A stretch of 64,000 bases of DNA. Origin: Actinoplanes regularis. GTDB taxonomy: Bacteria > Actinomycetota > Actinomycetes > Mycobacteriales > Micromonosporaceae. Made by a program: the position numbers and the translations under genes. Where the stretch lies: positions 121,693 through 185,692 of the forward strand of contig NZ_FZNR01000017.1 of the NCBI RefSeq assembly GCF_900188005.1. Reading direction: 5' to 3'. Within the stretch, counting starts at the first letter, position 1, and the number at the start of each line of letters is the position of its first letter. Positions 17,125-24,930 of this stretch are shown here, piece after piece. The notes under the pieces are model-generated. The model was not told the origin of the DNA. It saw only the letters and a program-made list of their open reading frames with translations, and searched no databases.

Positions 17125-18366
17125 GTGACGGCGCACACCGCGTTGTCTCCGTGGTGTCACCCGGTCCGAATCGAGGTGTCCGTGTTCTCCGCTGATGCGC
17201 CCCACTTCCGAATCCTCCGCCTGTTACGGGACGAGGGTCCGGTCTCCCGCGCCGAGCTCGGCGATCGTCTCGGCCTGACCCGCCCGCGCCTGCTCAGTGA
17301 GGTCGAGCGGCTGATCGCGAGCGGGATCATCGTGGAGGCCGGCATGGCCGCCTCCCGGGGCGGCCGGCGCTCAACGCTCGTGGAGATCCAGCCGAACCTG
17401 AGGTTCGCGGCGGTGGACCTGGGCGCCAGCTCGATCGACATCGAGATCACCAACGGGCGGCTCGAGCCCGTGGCCGCCTTTCACGAGGTGGCCGACATCC
17501 GCTCCGGCCCCAGGGCGATCCTGCAGCGGGTCAACGACATGCTCGCGAAGGCGAAGGTGGAGGGTGCGTTCGAGCGGCTGGACGGCATCGGCATCGGCGT
17601 GCCCGGCCCGGTCAGTTTCCGCGACGGCGTCCCGGTCTCCCCGCCGATAATGCCGGGCTGGGATCGCCACCCGGTCCGTGAACTGCTGGCCCGGGAGCAC
17701 GGCTGCCCGGTCGTCGTCGACAACGACGTCAACATCATGGCGATCGGTGAACGGCACGGCGGGGTCGCCCACTCGGTCGACGACTTCCTCTTCGTCAAGA
17801 TCGGAACCGGCGTCGGGTGCGGCATCCACCTGGGTGGCGGTGTCTACCGCGGGGTGGACGGCTGTGCCGGCGACATCGGGCACATCCAGGTCGACGCGAA
17901 CGGTCCGGTCTGCTCGTGCGGCAACACCGGCTGCCTGGAAGCGGTGTTCAGCGGGTCCGCGCTGGCGCGCGACGCGCTGCTCGCCGCCCGCTCGGGTGAG
18001 TCGCCGGCGCTGGCCGAGCGGCTCGCGGCGGCCGACTCCGGGGAGCTCACCGCGCGGGACGTCGCCGAGGGCGCGGCCGAGGGCGACGTGGTGTGCATCC
18101 GGCTGATCCGGGAGGGCGGCCGGCGCGTCGGTGGTGTCCTCGCCGCGCTCGTCTCCTTCGCCAATCCGTCGATGATCGTCATCGGCGGCGGCCTGGCGCA
18201 GCTCGGACACGTCCTGCTGGCGGAGATCCGCAGCGTGGTCTACCGGCGCTCACTGCCGCTGGCGACCGGCAACCTGCCGGTCGTGCTCTCCGAGCTGGGC
18301 AGCCGGGCCGGTGTGGCCGGTGCGGCGGTGCTCGCCAGCGACCTGGCCTTCGAGCAGGCGTCATGA
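17125..18366 (+). CDS. ROK-family transcriptional repressor
   Basis: A 413-residue protein: N-terminal winged HTH (residues 28-80, RILRLLRDEGPVSRAELGDR), then a ROK sugar-kinase-like fold (residues 90-405). Ligand and zinc signatures are visible: GIGVPGPVSF, VDNDVNIMAIGE, GTGVGCGI, GDIGHIQVDA and the cysteine cluster CSCGNTGCLEA. The retained HTH indicates a regulator (NagC/XylR type) rather than a kinase. It heads an uptake and catabolism operon, so it probably senses the imported sugar or its phosphate. Start GTG 17125 follows GGAGACGGAAG; GTG 17185 or a neighbouring GTG closer to the HTH is possible. Its TGA overlaps the first ATG of the 77-bp repeats. Confidence 0.92.
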   Translation: MTAHTALSPWCHPVRIEVSVFSADAPHFRILRLLRDEGPVSRAELGDRLGLTRPRLLSEVERLIASGIIVEAGMAASRGGRRSTLVEIQPNLRFAAVDLGASSIDIEITNGRLEPVAAFHEVADIRSGPRAILQRVNDMLAKAKVEGAFERLDGIGIGVPGPVSFRDGVPVSPPIMPGWDRHPVRELLAREHGCPVVVDNDVNIMAIGERHGGVAHSVDDFLFVKIGTGVGCGIHLGGGVYRGVDGCAGDIGHIQVDANGPVCSCGNTGCLEAVFSGSALARDALLAARSGESPALAERLAAADSGELTARDVAEGAAEGDVVCIRLIREGGRRVGGVLAALVSFANPSMIVIGGGLAQLGHVLLAEIRSVVYRRSLPLATGNLPVVLSELGSRAGVAGAAVLASDLAFEQAS

Positions 18367-18516
18367 GCGAGCTCGCGAGCGAATCGGTTGGCTCAGTTGT
18401 TGGCTCATGTCGGCGCCGGAGCGAAGCGGAGGTGACGGCATGAGCGAGCTCGCGAGCGAATCGGTTGGCTCAGTTGTTGGCTCATGTCGGCGCCGGAGCG
18501 AAGCGGAGGTGACGGC
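18363..18516 (+). repeat. Two tandem 77-bp repeats, each carrying an RBS and a start codon
   Basis: Copies at 18363-18439 and 18440-18516 look identical by eye; the first 19 or so bases recur, slightly diverged, at 18517 as the true ATPase start. Each copy opens with ATGAGCGAGCTCGCGAGCGA and ends GCGGAGGTGACGGC, a ribosome site for the next ATG. Each encodes a 26-residue mini-ORF (18363-18443 and 18440-18520; MSELASESVGS...EAEVTA) whose TGA overlaps the next ATG. Thus ROK stop, mini-ORF 1, mini-ORF 2 and ATPase start are chained by ATGA overlaps. This looks like expansion of a dispersed gene-start repeat. Confidence 0.95.
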
Positions 18517-20046
18517 ATGAGCGAGCTTGCGAGCGAGACCGAGGTGGTGCTCCGGCTCACCGACGTCGTCAAAACCTTTCCGGGCGTACGTGCCTTGGAC
18601 GGCGTCCAGCTCGAAGTCCGCGCCGGCGAGGTGCACTGCCTGCTCGGGCAGAACGGCGCGGGCAAGTCCACCCTGATCAAGGTGCTGGCCGGGGTCCACC
18701 AGGCCGATGCCGGCGAGATCACCTGGTGCGGCGAGCCGTTCGCCCCGGCCAGTCCGCAGGCCGCGATGCGATCCGGGATCGCCACGATCTACCAGGAGCT
18801 GGACCTGGTCGACGACCTCTCGGTGGCCGAGAACGCGTTTCTCGGGCACGAGCCCAGCCGGTTCGGCATCACCCGCCGCCGGGCGGCGGCGAACCGGACG
18901 GCGTCGATCCTGGCCCGGCTCGGGCATCCGGAGATCCCGGCCCGCCGCCTGGTCCGCCAGCTGCCCGCGGCCGGTAAGCAGATCGTCAGCATGGCCCGGG
19001 CGCTGTCGCACGACGCGAAGCTGATCGTCATGGACGAGCCGAGCGCGGTGCTCGCCCACGACGAGGTGGAGAACCTGTTCCGGATCATCCGCGAACTGAC
19101 CGCGAACGGCATCGCCGTCATCTACATCTCGCACCGGCTGGCGGAGCTGCGCGAGATCGGCGACCGGATCACCGTGCTCAAGGACGGCCGGACCACCGCG
19201 GCGAACCTTCCGGCCAGGACGACACCCACCCGGGAGCTGGTCAGCCGGATGACCGGGCGCACCATCGAGTACGTCTTCCCGCCGCGCGCCGAGAAGCCCG
19301 CCGCCGAGCCGATCCTCGTGGTCGACGGGCTCAGCCGCGAGGGCGAGTTCACCGACGCGTCGCTGACCGTCGCGCCGGGCGAGATCGTCGGCATCGCCGG
19401 CCTGGTCGGATCCGGCCGTTCCGAGTTGCTGGAGACGATCTTCGGTGCCCGGAAGGCCGACACCGGCACGGTCACCCTCGACGGTCGCCGCATCACCGGC
19501 GTCGGGGCGGCCGTCGCGAGCGGCATGGGGATGGCGCCCGAGGAGCGCAAGAGTCAGGCGCTGCTGCTCGACGAGCCGGTCTACAAGAACATGACCCTGG
19601 CCTCGTTCAGCGGCTTCGCCCGGGCCGGCTTCACCGACCTCCGCAACGAGCGGGCCGCCGCCACCCGGACGGCGGACACTCTGGAGCTGCGGCCACGCGA
19701 CGTCGACCGGCCGATCCGGACGTTGTCCGGCGGCAACCAGCAGAAGGTCGTGGTCGGCCGCTGGCTGCTCGGCGACGTTCGCCTGCTGCTGCTCGACGAG
19801 CCGACCCGGGGCGTGGACGTCGGCGCCCGCGCCGAGCTGTACCAGGTGATCCACGACCTGGCCGCCGGCGGTGTCGGCGTGCTGCTCGTCTCCAGCGAGG
19901 TGCCCGAGGTGCTCGGTCTGGCCGACCGGGTGCTGGTGATGCGCGAGGGCCGCGTCGTCCACCAGGCGCCGGCGGGCGAGCTCGACGAAGACACTGTTCT
20001 CGACCTCGTCATGGCGGGGTCGCTGCTGGAAGGAAATCCCGCATGA
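18517..20046 (+). CDS. Sugar ABC transporter ATP-binding protein (two ABC domains, RbsA/MglA type)
   Basis: A 509-residue tandem ATPase that powers CUT2-type sugar import at the inner membrane face. The first half has Walker A GQNGAGKST, Walker B LIVMDEPS and a degenerate signature (RQLPAAGKQIVS). The second half has GLVGSGRSEL in place of a canonical Walker A, a canonical LSGGNQQK signature and LLLLDEPTRGVDVGA. That asymmetry is normal for RbsA-like proteins. ATG 18517 is preceded by the GGAGG of the second 77-bp repeat. The permease gene overlaps its end by 4 nt. The substrate is unknown, but downstream Gfo/Idh/MocA and isomerase genes point to a sugar, sugar acid or inositol-type polyol. 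Confidence 0.93.
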   Translation: MSELASETEVVLRLTDVVKTFPGVRALDGVQLEVRAGEVHCLLGQNGAGKSTLIKVLAGVHQADAGEITWCGEPFAPASPQAAMRSGIATIYQELDLVDDLSVAENAFLGHEPSRFGITRRRAAANRTASILARLGHPEIPARRLVRQLPAAGKQIVSMARALSHDAKLIVMDEPSAVLAHDEVENLFRIIRELTANGIAVIYISHRLAELREIGDRITVLKDGRTTAANLPARTTPTRELVSRMTGRTIEYVFPPRAEKPAAEPILVVDGLSREGEFTDASLTVAPGEIVGIAGLVGSGRSELLETIFGARKADTGTVTLDGRRITGVGAAVASGMGMAPEERKSQALLLDEPVYKNMTLASFSGFARAGFTDLRNERAAATRTADTLELRPRDVDRPIRTLSGGNQQKVVVGRWLLGDVRLLLLDEPTRGVDVGARAELYQVIHDLAAGGVGVLLVSSEVPEVLGLADRVLVMREGRVVHQAPAGELDEDTVLDLVMAGSLLEGNPA

Positions 20047-21056
20047 TCACCGAGACCGCGCTGCCCGAGGTGCGGGAGCGCAAGCGCGTCCGGCTCGACG
20101 AGGGCGTCGTGCGCAACCTGGGCCTGGTCGGTGTCCTGGCGATCCTCATGATCATCGGGGCGGTCACCCGGCCGGAGCTGTACGGCGACGCGACCTGGGT
20201 GAAGAACAACATCTTCACGATCCTGCAGCAGGCGTCCGCGATCGGTGTGGTCACCGTCGGCATGACCTTCGTGCTCATCGGTGGCGGCGTCGACCTCTCG
20301 GTCGGGGCGATCATCGCGCTGGCCGGGGTCTGGTCCACCACGCTGGCGACGCAGAGCTACGGGCCGCTCGGCATGGTCTTCACCGCACTGGTCGTGGGTG
20401 TCGTCGTCGGGCTGATCAACGGAGTCCTCATCTCGTACGGCAAGCTCGTGCCCTTCATCGCGACCCTCGCGATGCTGGTGGCGGCGCGCGGTCTCGCCGC
20501 GCAGATCTCCGGCAAGCAGACCCAGATCTCGGCGGACGCGACCATCAACGGCATCGCCACCACCAAGATCCTGGGGATTCCGCTGCTCGTCCTGATCCTC
20601 GCCGCTGTCGTGGTGGCCGGCTGGGTGCTGCTCAACCGCACCACCTTCGGGCGCCGGACCGTGGCGGTCGGCGGCAACCCGGAGGCCGCCCGGCTCGCCG
20701 GCATCAACGTCAAGCGCCACACCGTGCTGCTCTACGCGCTCTCCGGCCTCTGCTGCGGCATCGGCGCGATCATGCTGACCTCGCAGGCGACGAGCGCGCA
20801 GGCCGCGATGGCGAACCTCTACGAGCTCGACGCGATCGCCGCGGCGATCATCGGGGGCACGCTGCTCAGCGGCGGGCGGGGCACCATCGTCGGCGCGCTC
20901 TTCGGCGTGCTGGTGTTCTCGACCATCACCAACCTGTTCGCGATCAACAACCTCTCCACCGAGGCCCAGAACATGGTCAAGGGCGGCATCATCGTGGCCG
21001 CGGTCCTGATCCAGCAGTTCCGGTACCGCTCCATCACTCAGCTGTTCAAGCGCTAA
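20043..21056 (+). CDS. Sugar ABC transporter permease (RbsC type)
   Basis: A 337-residue integral membrane protein with about 9-10 hydrophobic segments, of the BPD_transp_2 family that pairs with RbsA-like ATPases. The conserved GGGVDLSVGAIIALAG motif near residue 78 and GGTLLSGGRGTIVGALFG near the C-terminus are family hallmarks. The ATG at 20043 overlaps the ATPase stop (ATGA), indicating translational coupling. An intrinsic terminator lies 6 nt after its stop, before the binding-protein gene, so the three transporter genes may not be made in equal amounts. Confidence 0.93.
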   Translation: MITETALPEVRERKRVRLDEGVVRNLGLVGVLAILMIIGAVTRPELYGDATWVKNNIFTILQQASAIGVVTVGMTFVLIGGGVDLSVGAIIALAGVWSTTLATQSYGPLGMVFTALVVGVVVGLINGVLISYGKLVPFIATLAMLVAARGLAAQISGKQTQISADATINGIATTKILGIPLLVLILAAVVVAGWVLLNRTTFGRRTVAVGGNPEAARLAGINVKRHTVLLYALSGLCCGIGAIMLTSQATSAQAAMANLYELDAIAAAIIGGTLLSGGRGTIVGALFGVLVFSTITNLFAINNLSTEAQNMVKGGIIVAAVLIQQFRYRSITQLFKR

Positions 21057-21061
21057 TCCCT

Positions 21062-21090
21062 CCCGGAATCCGTTCTCCGGGGACTTTTTT
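21062..21090 (+). terminator. Intrinsic terminator inside the transport operon
   Basis: CCCGGA (21062-21067) pairs with TCCGGG (21076-21081), followed by GACTTTTTT with six T at 21085-21090. This is a textbook rho-independent terminator, rare in form for such a GC-rich genome. It is between permease and binding-protein genes; the GGAGGAATC ribosome site of the latter follows directly. Confidence 0.75.
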
Positions 21091-21099
21091 GGAGGAATC

Positions 21100-22140
21100 A
21101 TGTCCGCTATGTCCCGTAGGCGCATCTTGTTCGGCGGGGCCGCCGTCGGCGCCGGGGCCCTGCTCACCGCGTGCACCAGCAACACTCCCGCGACCGACGC
21201 CCAGGTGAAGACCGACACCAGCGGCAACGCCAACGCCGCCGCGGGCAAGAAGGTCGTCATCGGGTTCTCCGCGCCCGCCGCCGACCACGGCTGGATCGCC
21301 GCGATCACCAACAACGCCAAGGCCCAGGCCGCGCAGTACTCCGATGTCGAGCTGCGCCTGGTCGAGGCCGGCTCGGACGCCGCCGCTCAGCGGGCCGCGC
21401 TCGCCACCCTGATCGGTCAGAAGCCGGACGTGCTGGTCATGCTGCCGCACGACGGCAAGGAACTGGACGCCACCGCCCTCGAGGCGATGCGCGCCGGCAT
21501 CCCGGTGGTCAACCTGGACCGGGCCTTCCCCTCCCAGGCCGCCTACCGCCTCCAGCTCAAGGGCGACAACTACGGCATGGGTCTGGCCGCCGGGCACTAC
21601 ATCGGCGAGCAGCTCAAGGCCAAGGGCGCCACCACCCCGATCATCGGCGAGATCCCCGGCATCGACTCGCTCGAACTGACCCAGCAGCGCAGCGCGGGCT
21701 TCGCCGCCGCCCTCGCCGAGTACGGCTTCAAGGTCGCCAACCGCCGCCCGGCCGAGTTCACCGCCGACTCCGGCCAGGCCGCCGCGACCGCGCTGCTGCA
21801 GGCGCTGCCCAAGATGGACGCGCTCTGGAACCACGACGACGACCAGGGCATCGGCGTGCTCGCCGCGGTCAAGCAGGCGAACCGCAGCGAGTTCTTCATG
21901 GTCGGCGGCGCCGGCTCGAAGACCGCGATCGACACCATCACCAAGGACGACACCGTCCTGAAGGCCACCGTCACCTACAGCCCGTCGATGGCCTCCTCGG
22001 CGATCTCCCTCGCCCGCCTGATCGGACAGGGCAAGGGCCTGAGCGACCTGGTGGAGCTCCAGGTTCCCAAGGACATCACGCTCGCGTCCGAAACCATCAC
22101 CAAGGACAACGCGGCGAAGTACGCCAAGCTCGGCTTCTAG
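21100..22140 (+). CDS. Sugar-binding lipoprotein of the ABC transporter
   Basis: A 346-residue substrate-binding protein of the RbsB/periplasmic-binding-protein-1 type. Twin-arginine-like SRRRILFGG (residues 5-13), a hydrophobic stretch and lipobox LLTAC (Cys25) predict a Tat-exported lipoprotein on the outer face of the membrane. The mature part has the two-lobed fold signatures (KKVVIGFSAPAADHGWIAAI; GIPVVNLDRAF; DALWNHDDDQGIGV). ATG 21100 follows GGAGG. It delivers the sugar to the ATPase/permease encoded upstream. It is separated from them by a terminator, so it either has its own promoter or depends on read-through. Confidence 0.92.
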   Translation: MSAMSRRRILFGGAAVGAGALLTACTSNTPATDAQVKTDTSGNANAAAGKKVVIGFSAPAADHGWIAAITNNAKAQAAQYSDVELRLVEAGSDAAAQRAALATLIGQKPDVLVMLPHDGKELDATALEAMRAGIPVVNLDRAFPSQAAYRLQLKGDNYGMGLAAGHYIGEQLKAKGATTPIIGEIPGIDSLELTQQRSAGFAAALAEYGFKVANRRPAEFTADSGQAAATALLQALPKMDALWNHDDDQGIGVLAAVKQANRSEFFMVGGAGSKTAIDTITKDDTVLKATVTYSPSMASSAISLARLIGQGKGLSDLVELQVPKDITLASETITKDNAAKYAKLGF

Positions 22141-22148
22141 GAGGATTC

Positions 22149-23303
22149 ATGTCGAAACAGCTGCGGGTCGGCATGGTCGGCTACGCGTTCATGGGCGCCG
22201 CGCACTCCCAGGCCTGGCGCACCGTCAACCACGCCTTCGACCTGCCGCTGTCGGCACGAATGCAGGCGGTGAGCGGCCGCTCCGCGCAGGCGGTGGCGGC
22301 CGCGGCCACCAGGCTCGGCTGGGCCGAACACACCACGGACTGGCGCTCGCTGATCACTCGTGACGACATCGACCTGATCGACATCTGCTCGCCGGGCGAC
22401 ACGCACTTCGAGATCGCGCTGGCGGCCCTGGCGGCGGGCAAACACGTCCTGTGTGAGAAGCCGCTTGCCAACACCGTGGCCGAGGCCCGGGAGATGGCCG
22501 CCGCGGCGGAAGCGGCGCGCACCACCGGCGTCGTGGCGATGTGCGGATTCAACTATCGGCGCGTCCCGGCCGTCACCCTGATGCGGGAGATGGTCGCCGC
22601 CGGCCGGATCGGCGACGTGCGGCACATCCGCGCGAACTACCTGCAGGACTGGATCGTCGACCCGTGGTTCCCGCTGGTCTGGCGGCTCCGGAAGGAGGTG
22701 GCCGGCTCCGGCGCGCTCGGTGACATCGGCGCGCACATCGTCGACCTGACCCAGCACGTGACCGGACAGTCGATCACCACGGTCTCCGCCCTCACCGAGA
22801 CGTTCGTCAAGCGGCGGCCGCTGCCGGGCTCCGACGAGCTAGGCGACGTGACCGTGGACGACGCGGCGCTCTTCCTCGCCCGGCTGAGTGGCGGGGCGAT
22901 CGCGACGTACGAGGCCACCCGCTTCGCCACCGGCCGCAAGAACGGCCTGCGCGTCGAGCTCAACGGCTCCCTCGGCACGCTCGCCTTCGACTTCGAGCGG
23001 ATGAACGAGCTGGAGTTCTACGACGCCACCAAGCCGGCCGCCGAGCGCGGATTCACCCGGATCCTGGTGACCGAACCGGAACATCCGTACATGACGGCCT
23101 GGTGGCCGGCGGGCCACCCGATCGGCTACGAACACACCTTCACCCACCAGGCCCGCGACCTGATCGAGGCGATCTCGACCGGGCAGCACCCGGCACCGTC
23201 CTTCACCGACGCACTTCAGGTCCAGCTGGTCCTCGACGCGGTGTCCCGTTCCGCCGAGACTTGCTCATGGACTACCGTCGAACAACCTGAGGAGAAATCA
23301 TGA
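22149..23303 (+). CDS. Gfo/Idh/MocA-family NAD(P)-dependent oxidoreductase
   Basis: A 384-residue dehydrogenase. Rossmann fold at the start (RVGMVGYAFMGAAHS), the family CEKPLA motif (HVLCEKPLANTVAEA, near residue 100), GFNYRRVPAV, and a C-terminal beta-sheet domain with GALGDIGAHIVDL. It should oxidise a sugar or cyclitol using NAD(P). ATG 22149 follows GGAGG and begins 8 nt after the binding-protein stop; the isomerase gene overlaps its end by 4 nt. Context makes it the first catabolic step on the imported substrate; inositol dehydrogenase is one possibility but the substrate cannot be read from sequence. Confidence 0.92.
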   Translation: MSKQLRVGMVGYAFMGAAHSQAWRTVNHAFDLPLSARMQAVSGRSAQAVAAAATRLGWAEHTTDWRSLITRDDIDLIDICSPGDTHFEIALAALAAGKHVLCEKPLANTVAEAREMAAAAEAARTTGVVAMCGFNYRRVPAVTLMREMVAAGRIGDVRHIRANYLQDWIVDPWFPLVWRLRKEVAGSGALGDIGAHIVDLTQHVTGQSITTVSALTETFVKRRPLPGSDELGDVTVDDAALFLARLSGGAIATYEATRFATGRKNGLRVELNGSLGTLAFDFERMNELEFYDATKPAAERGFTRILVTEPEHPYMTAWWPAGHPIGYEHTFTHQARDLIEAISTGQHPAPSFTDALQVQLVLDAVSRSAETCSWTTVEQPEEKS

Positions 23304-24304
23304 CCCGCCCGGTCACGCTCTTCACCGGTCAATGGGCCGACCTGCCGTTCGAGGAGGTCTGCCGGCTCGCGTCCGGCTGGGGCTACGACGGCCTGGAGAT
23401 CGCCTGCTGGGGCGACCACCTCGACGTCGACCTCGGCGCCGTCGACGACGGCTACCTCGCGGCGAAGAAGGAGACCCTCGACAAGTACGGCCTCAAGGTC
23501 TTCGCCATCTCCAACCACCTCACCGGCCAGGCCGTCTGCGACGACCCCATCGACCACCGGCACCGCGACATCCTGCCGGCGAGCGTGTGGGGAGACGGCG
23601 ACCCCGAGGGCGTACGGCAGCGGGCCGCCGAGGCGCTCAAGAACACCGCGCGCACGGCGGCCCGGCTCGGCGTGGACACCGTCGTCGGCTTCACCGGCTC
23701 GGCGATCTGGAAGTACGTCGCCATGTTCCCGCCCGTCTCCCAGGACGTGATCGACGCCGGCTACCAGGACTTCGCCGACCGGTGGAACCCGATCCTCGAC
23801 GTCTTCGACGAGGTGGGCGTGCGGTTCGCGCACGAGGTCCACCCGAGCGAGATCGCGTACGACTACTGGACCACCCGCCGCGCCCTGGACGCCGTGGGCA
23901 ACCGCCCCGCCTTCGGGCTCAACTGGGACCCGTCACACTTCGTGTGGCAGGACCTCGACCCGGCCGACTTCATCCTCGAGTTCGCCGACCGCATCTACCA
24001 CGTCGACTGCAAGGACGTGAAGCTCGCCGTCGGCAACGGCCGCAACGGGCGGCTCGGTTCCCACCTGGCCTGGGCCGACCTGCGACGCGGCTGGGACTTC
24101 GTCTCCACGGGACACGGCGACGTGCCGTGGGAGCGGTGCTTCCGGGCGCTCAACAGCATCGGGTACCAGGGGCCGATCTCCGTCGAGTGGGAGGACGCGG
24201 GAATGGATCGCCTGGTGGGGGCGCCGGAGGCGCTGGAGTTCGTGCGGAAGCTGGGCTTCAGCGCACCGGCGGCCACATTCGACGCCGCGTTCAGCAGCCG
24301 CTGA
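23300..24304 (+). CDS. Sugar phosphate isomerase/epimerase (AP endonuclease 2-like TIM barrel)
   Basis: A 334-residue member of the xylose isomerase-like TIM-barrel family. Metal-site segments are visible: FAHEVHPSEIAYD (Glu/His), GLNWDPSHF (Asp/His), IYHVDCKD (His/Asp) and ISVEWEDAGMD (Glu). Such enzymes isomerise or epimerise keto sugars, or act like inosose dehydratases/isomerases next to Gfo/Idh/MocA enzymes. The ATG at 23300 overlaps the oxidoreductase stop (ATGA), so the two are translationally coupled and likely act in sequence. It is the last gene of the operon; a long GC-rich hairpin lies 25 nt beyond. Confidence 0.9.
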   Translation: MTRPVTLFTGQWADLPFEEVCRLASGWGYDGLEIACWGDHLDVDLGAVDDGYLAAKKETLDKYGLKVFAISNHLTGQAVCDDPIDHRHRDILPASVWGDGDPEGVRQRAAEALKNTARTAARLGVDTVVGFTGSAIWKYVAMFPPVSQDVIDAGYQDFADRWNPILDVFDEVGVRFAHEVHPSEIAYDYWTTRRALDAVGNRPAFGLNWDPSHFVWQDLDPADFILEFADRIYHVDCKDVKLAVGNGRNGRLGSHLAWADLRRGWDFVSTGHGDVPWERCFRALNSIGYQGPISVEWEDAGMDRLVGAPEALEFVRKLGFSAPAATFDAAFSSR

Positions 24305-24328
24305 GCGGCCGCCGCCGCGTTACCAGCA

Positions 24329-24367
24329 GGGGCCCGAGCCCGTCGATCGTCGACGAGCGCGGGCCCC
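24329..24367. terminator. GC-rich stem-loop ending the sugar operon
   Basis: GGGGCCCG (24329-24336) pairs with CGGGCCCC (24360-24367), with an inner GTCGA/TCGAC pairing. It separates the convergent sugar operon and the Lys-rich mini-gene and can serve both strands. Confidence 0.65.
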
Positions 24368-24494
24368 TCGGCGAAGGAGACGTGCGGCACGTCCGCGCCG
24401 CTGCGGGGCCCGCGGGCGTGGGGATGGCGGGTGATCGACGGACCGGCCCCACCCGGCCGAAGCCTGCGTGATGGGACCGGCCCGGCGCGTCCAG

Positions 24495-24551
24495 CTACTT
24501 TTTCTTCTCCTTCTTCTTGGACTTCTTGTCCTTCTTCGCCTTCTTCGCCAT
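24495..24551 (-). CDS. Lysine-rich mini-protein, 18 residues
   Basis: The minus strand reads ATG (24551) to TAG (24497-24495) as MAKKAKKDKKSKKKEKKK, 13 lysines in 18 residues. A good Shine-Dalgarno (GAAGGGAG) ends 8 nt before the ATG, and the codons keep both AAG and AAA in a genome where chance AAG runs are rare. Most bacterial annotation drops genes this short. The peptide resembles the Lys-rich tails of actinobacterial HU or topoisomerase proteins, so nucleic-acid binding is a guess. The downstream hairpin at 24329-24367 could be its terminator. Confidence 0.6.
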   Translation of the reverse strand: MAKKAKKDKKSKKKEKKK

Positions 24552-24930
24552 AGCCGTGCTCCCTTCTCGTCGTCGAGGTGGCGGCGCGGACGCGCCGTCG
24601 CTGCCTCGACACAGGTAACCCGTGCGTTTAACGTCGTGTAACCACAGGTTCTACGGTCAGCGACGTTGTGGACACGTTAGCGACCGAGATCGATATTTGC
24701 CAGTAGGCCCGTGTGCCCATCCCATTTCACGGACGGCTGTCGCCGCGGCTCGTCCTCGACCTCCGGGGCGGCGGGAAGCGGGCCGCGGCGCGCGGTGGCG
24801 GCCCGGTGTGGACGGAACCGGCCGTGAACGTTTGCTGAACCCTCGGCGCAGCCGTGGGAGCGCTACGCCGCGTAGTCCTACGATCGGGAATCTCGGCAGC
24901 GCGGAGGCGGTCATCGAGTTCTGGTGGAGC
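24552..24930. other. 379-bp spacer between mini-gene and PstS-like gene
   Basis: Contains the divergent promoters of the Lys-rich mini-gene and the PstS-like gene. The stretch 24625-24720 is locally AT-rich with several gttaac/gtaacc-like words. I could not define a convincing -35/-10 pair. An open frame runs through it in phase with the PstS-like gene, so the true start of that gene could lie here, for example TTG 24832. Confidence 0.4.

Noticed and set aside
18363..18516. The 77-bp repeats considered as a CRISPR-like array
   Set aside because: Units are directly adjacent with no unique spacers and carry a start codon and ribosome site.
24622..24930. N-terminal extension of the PstS-like protein as far as 24622
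   Set aside because: The extension is Arg/Pro/Gly-rich without pattern and includes AT-rich promoter-like DNA; the protein becomes family-like only from the first hydrophobic segment.
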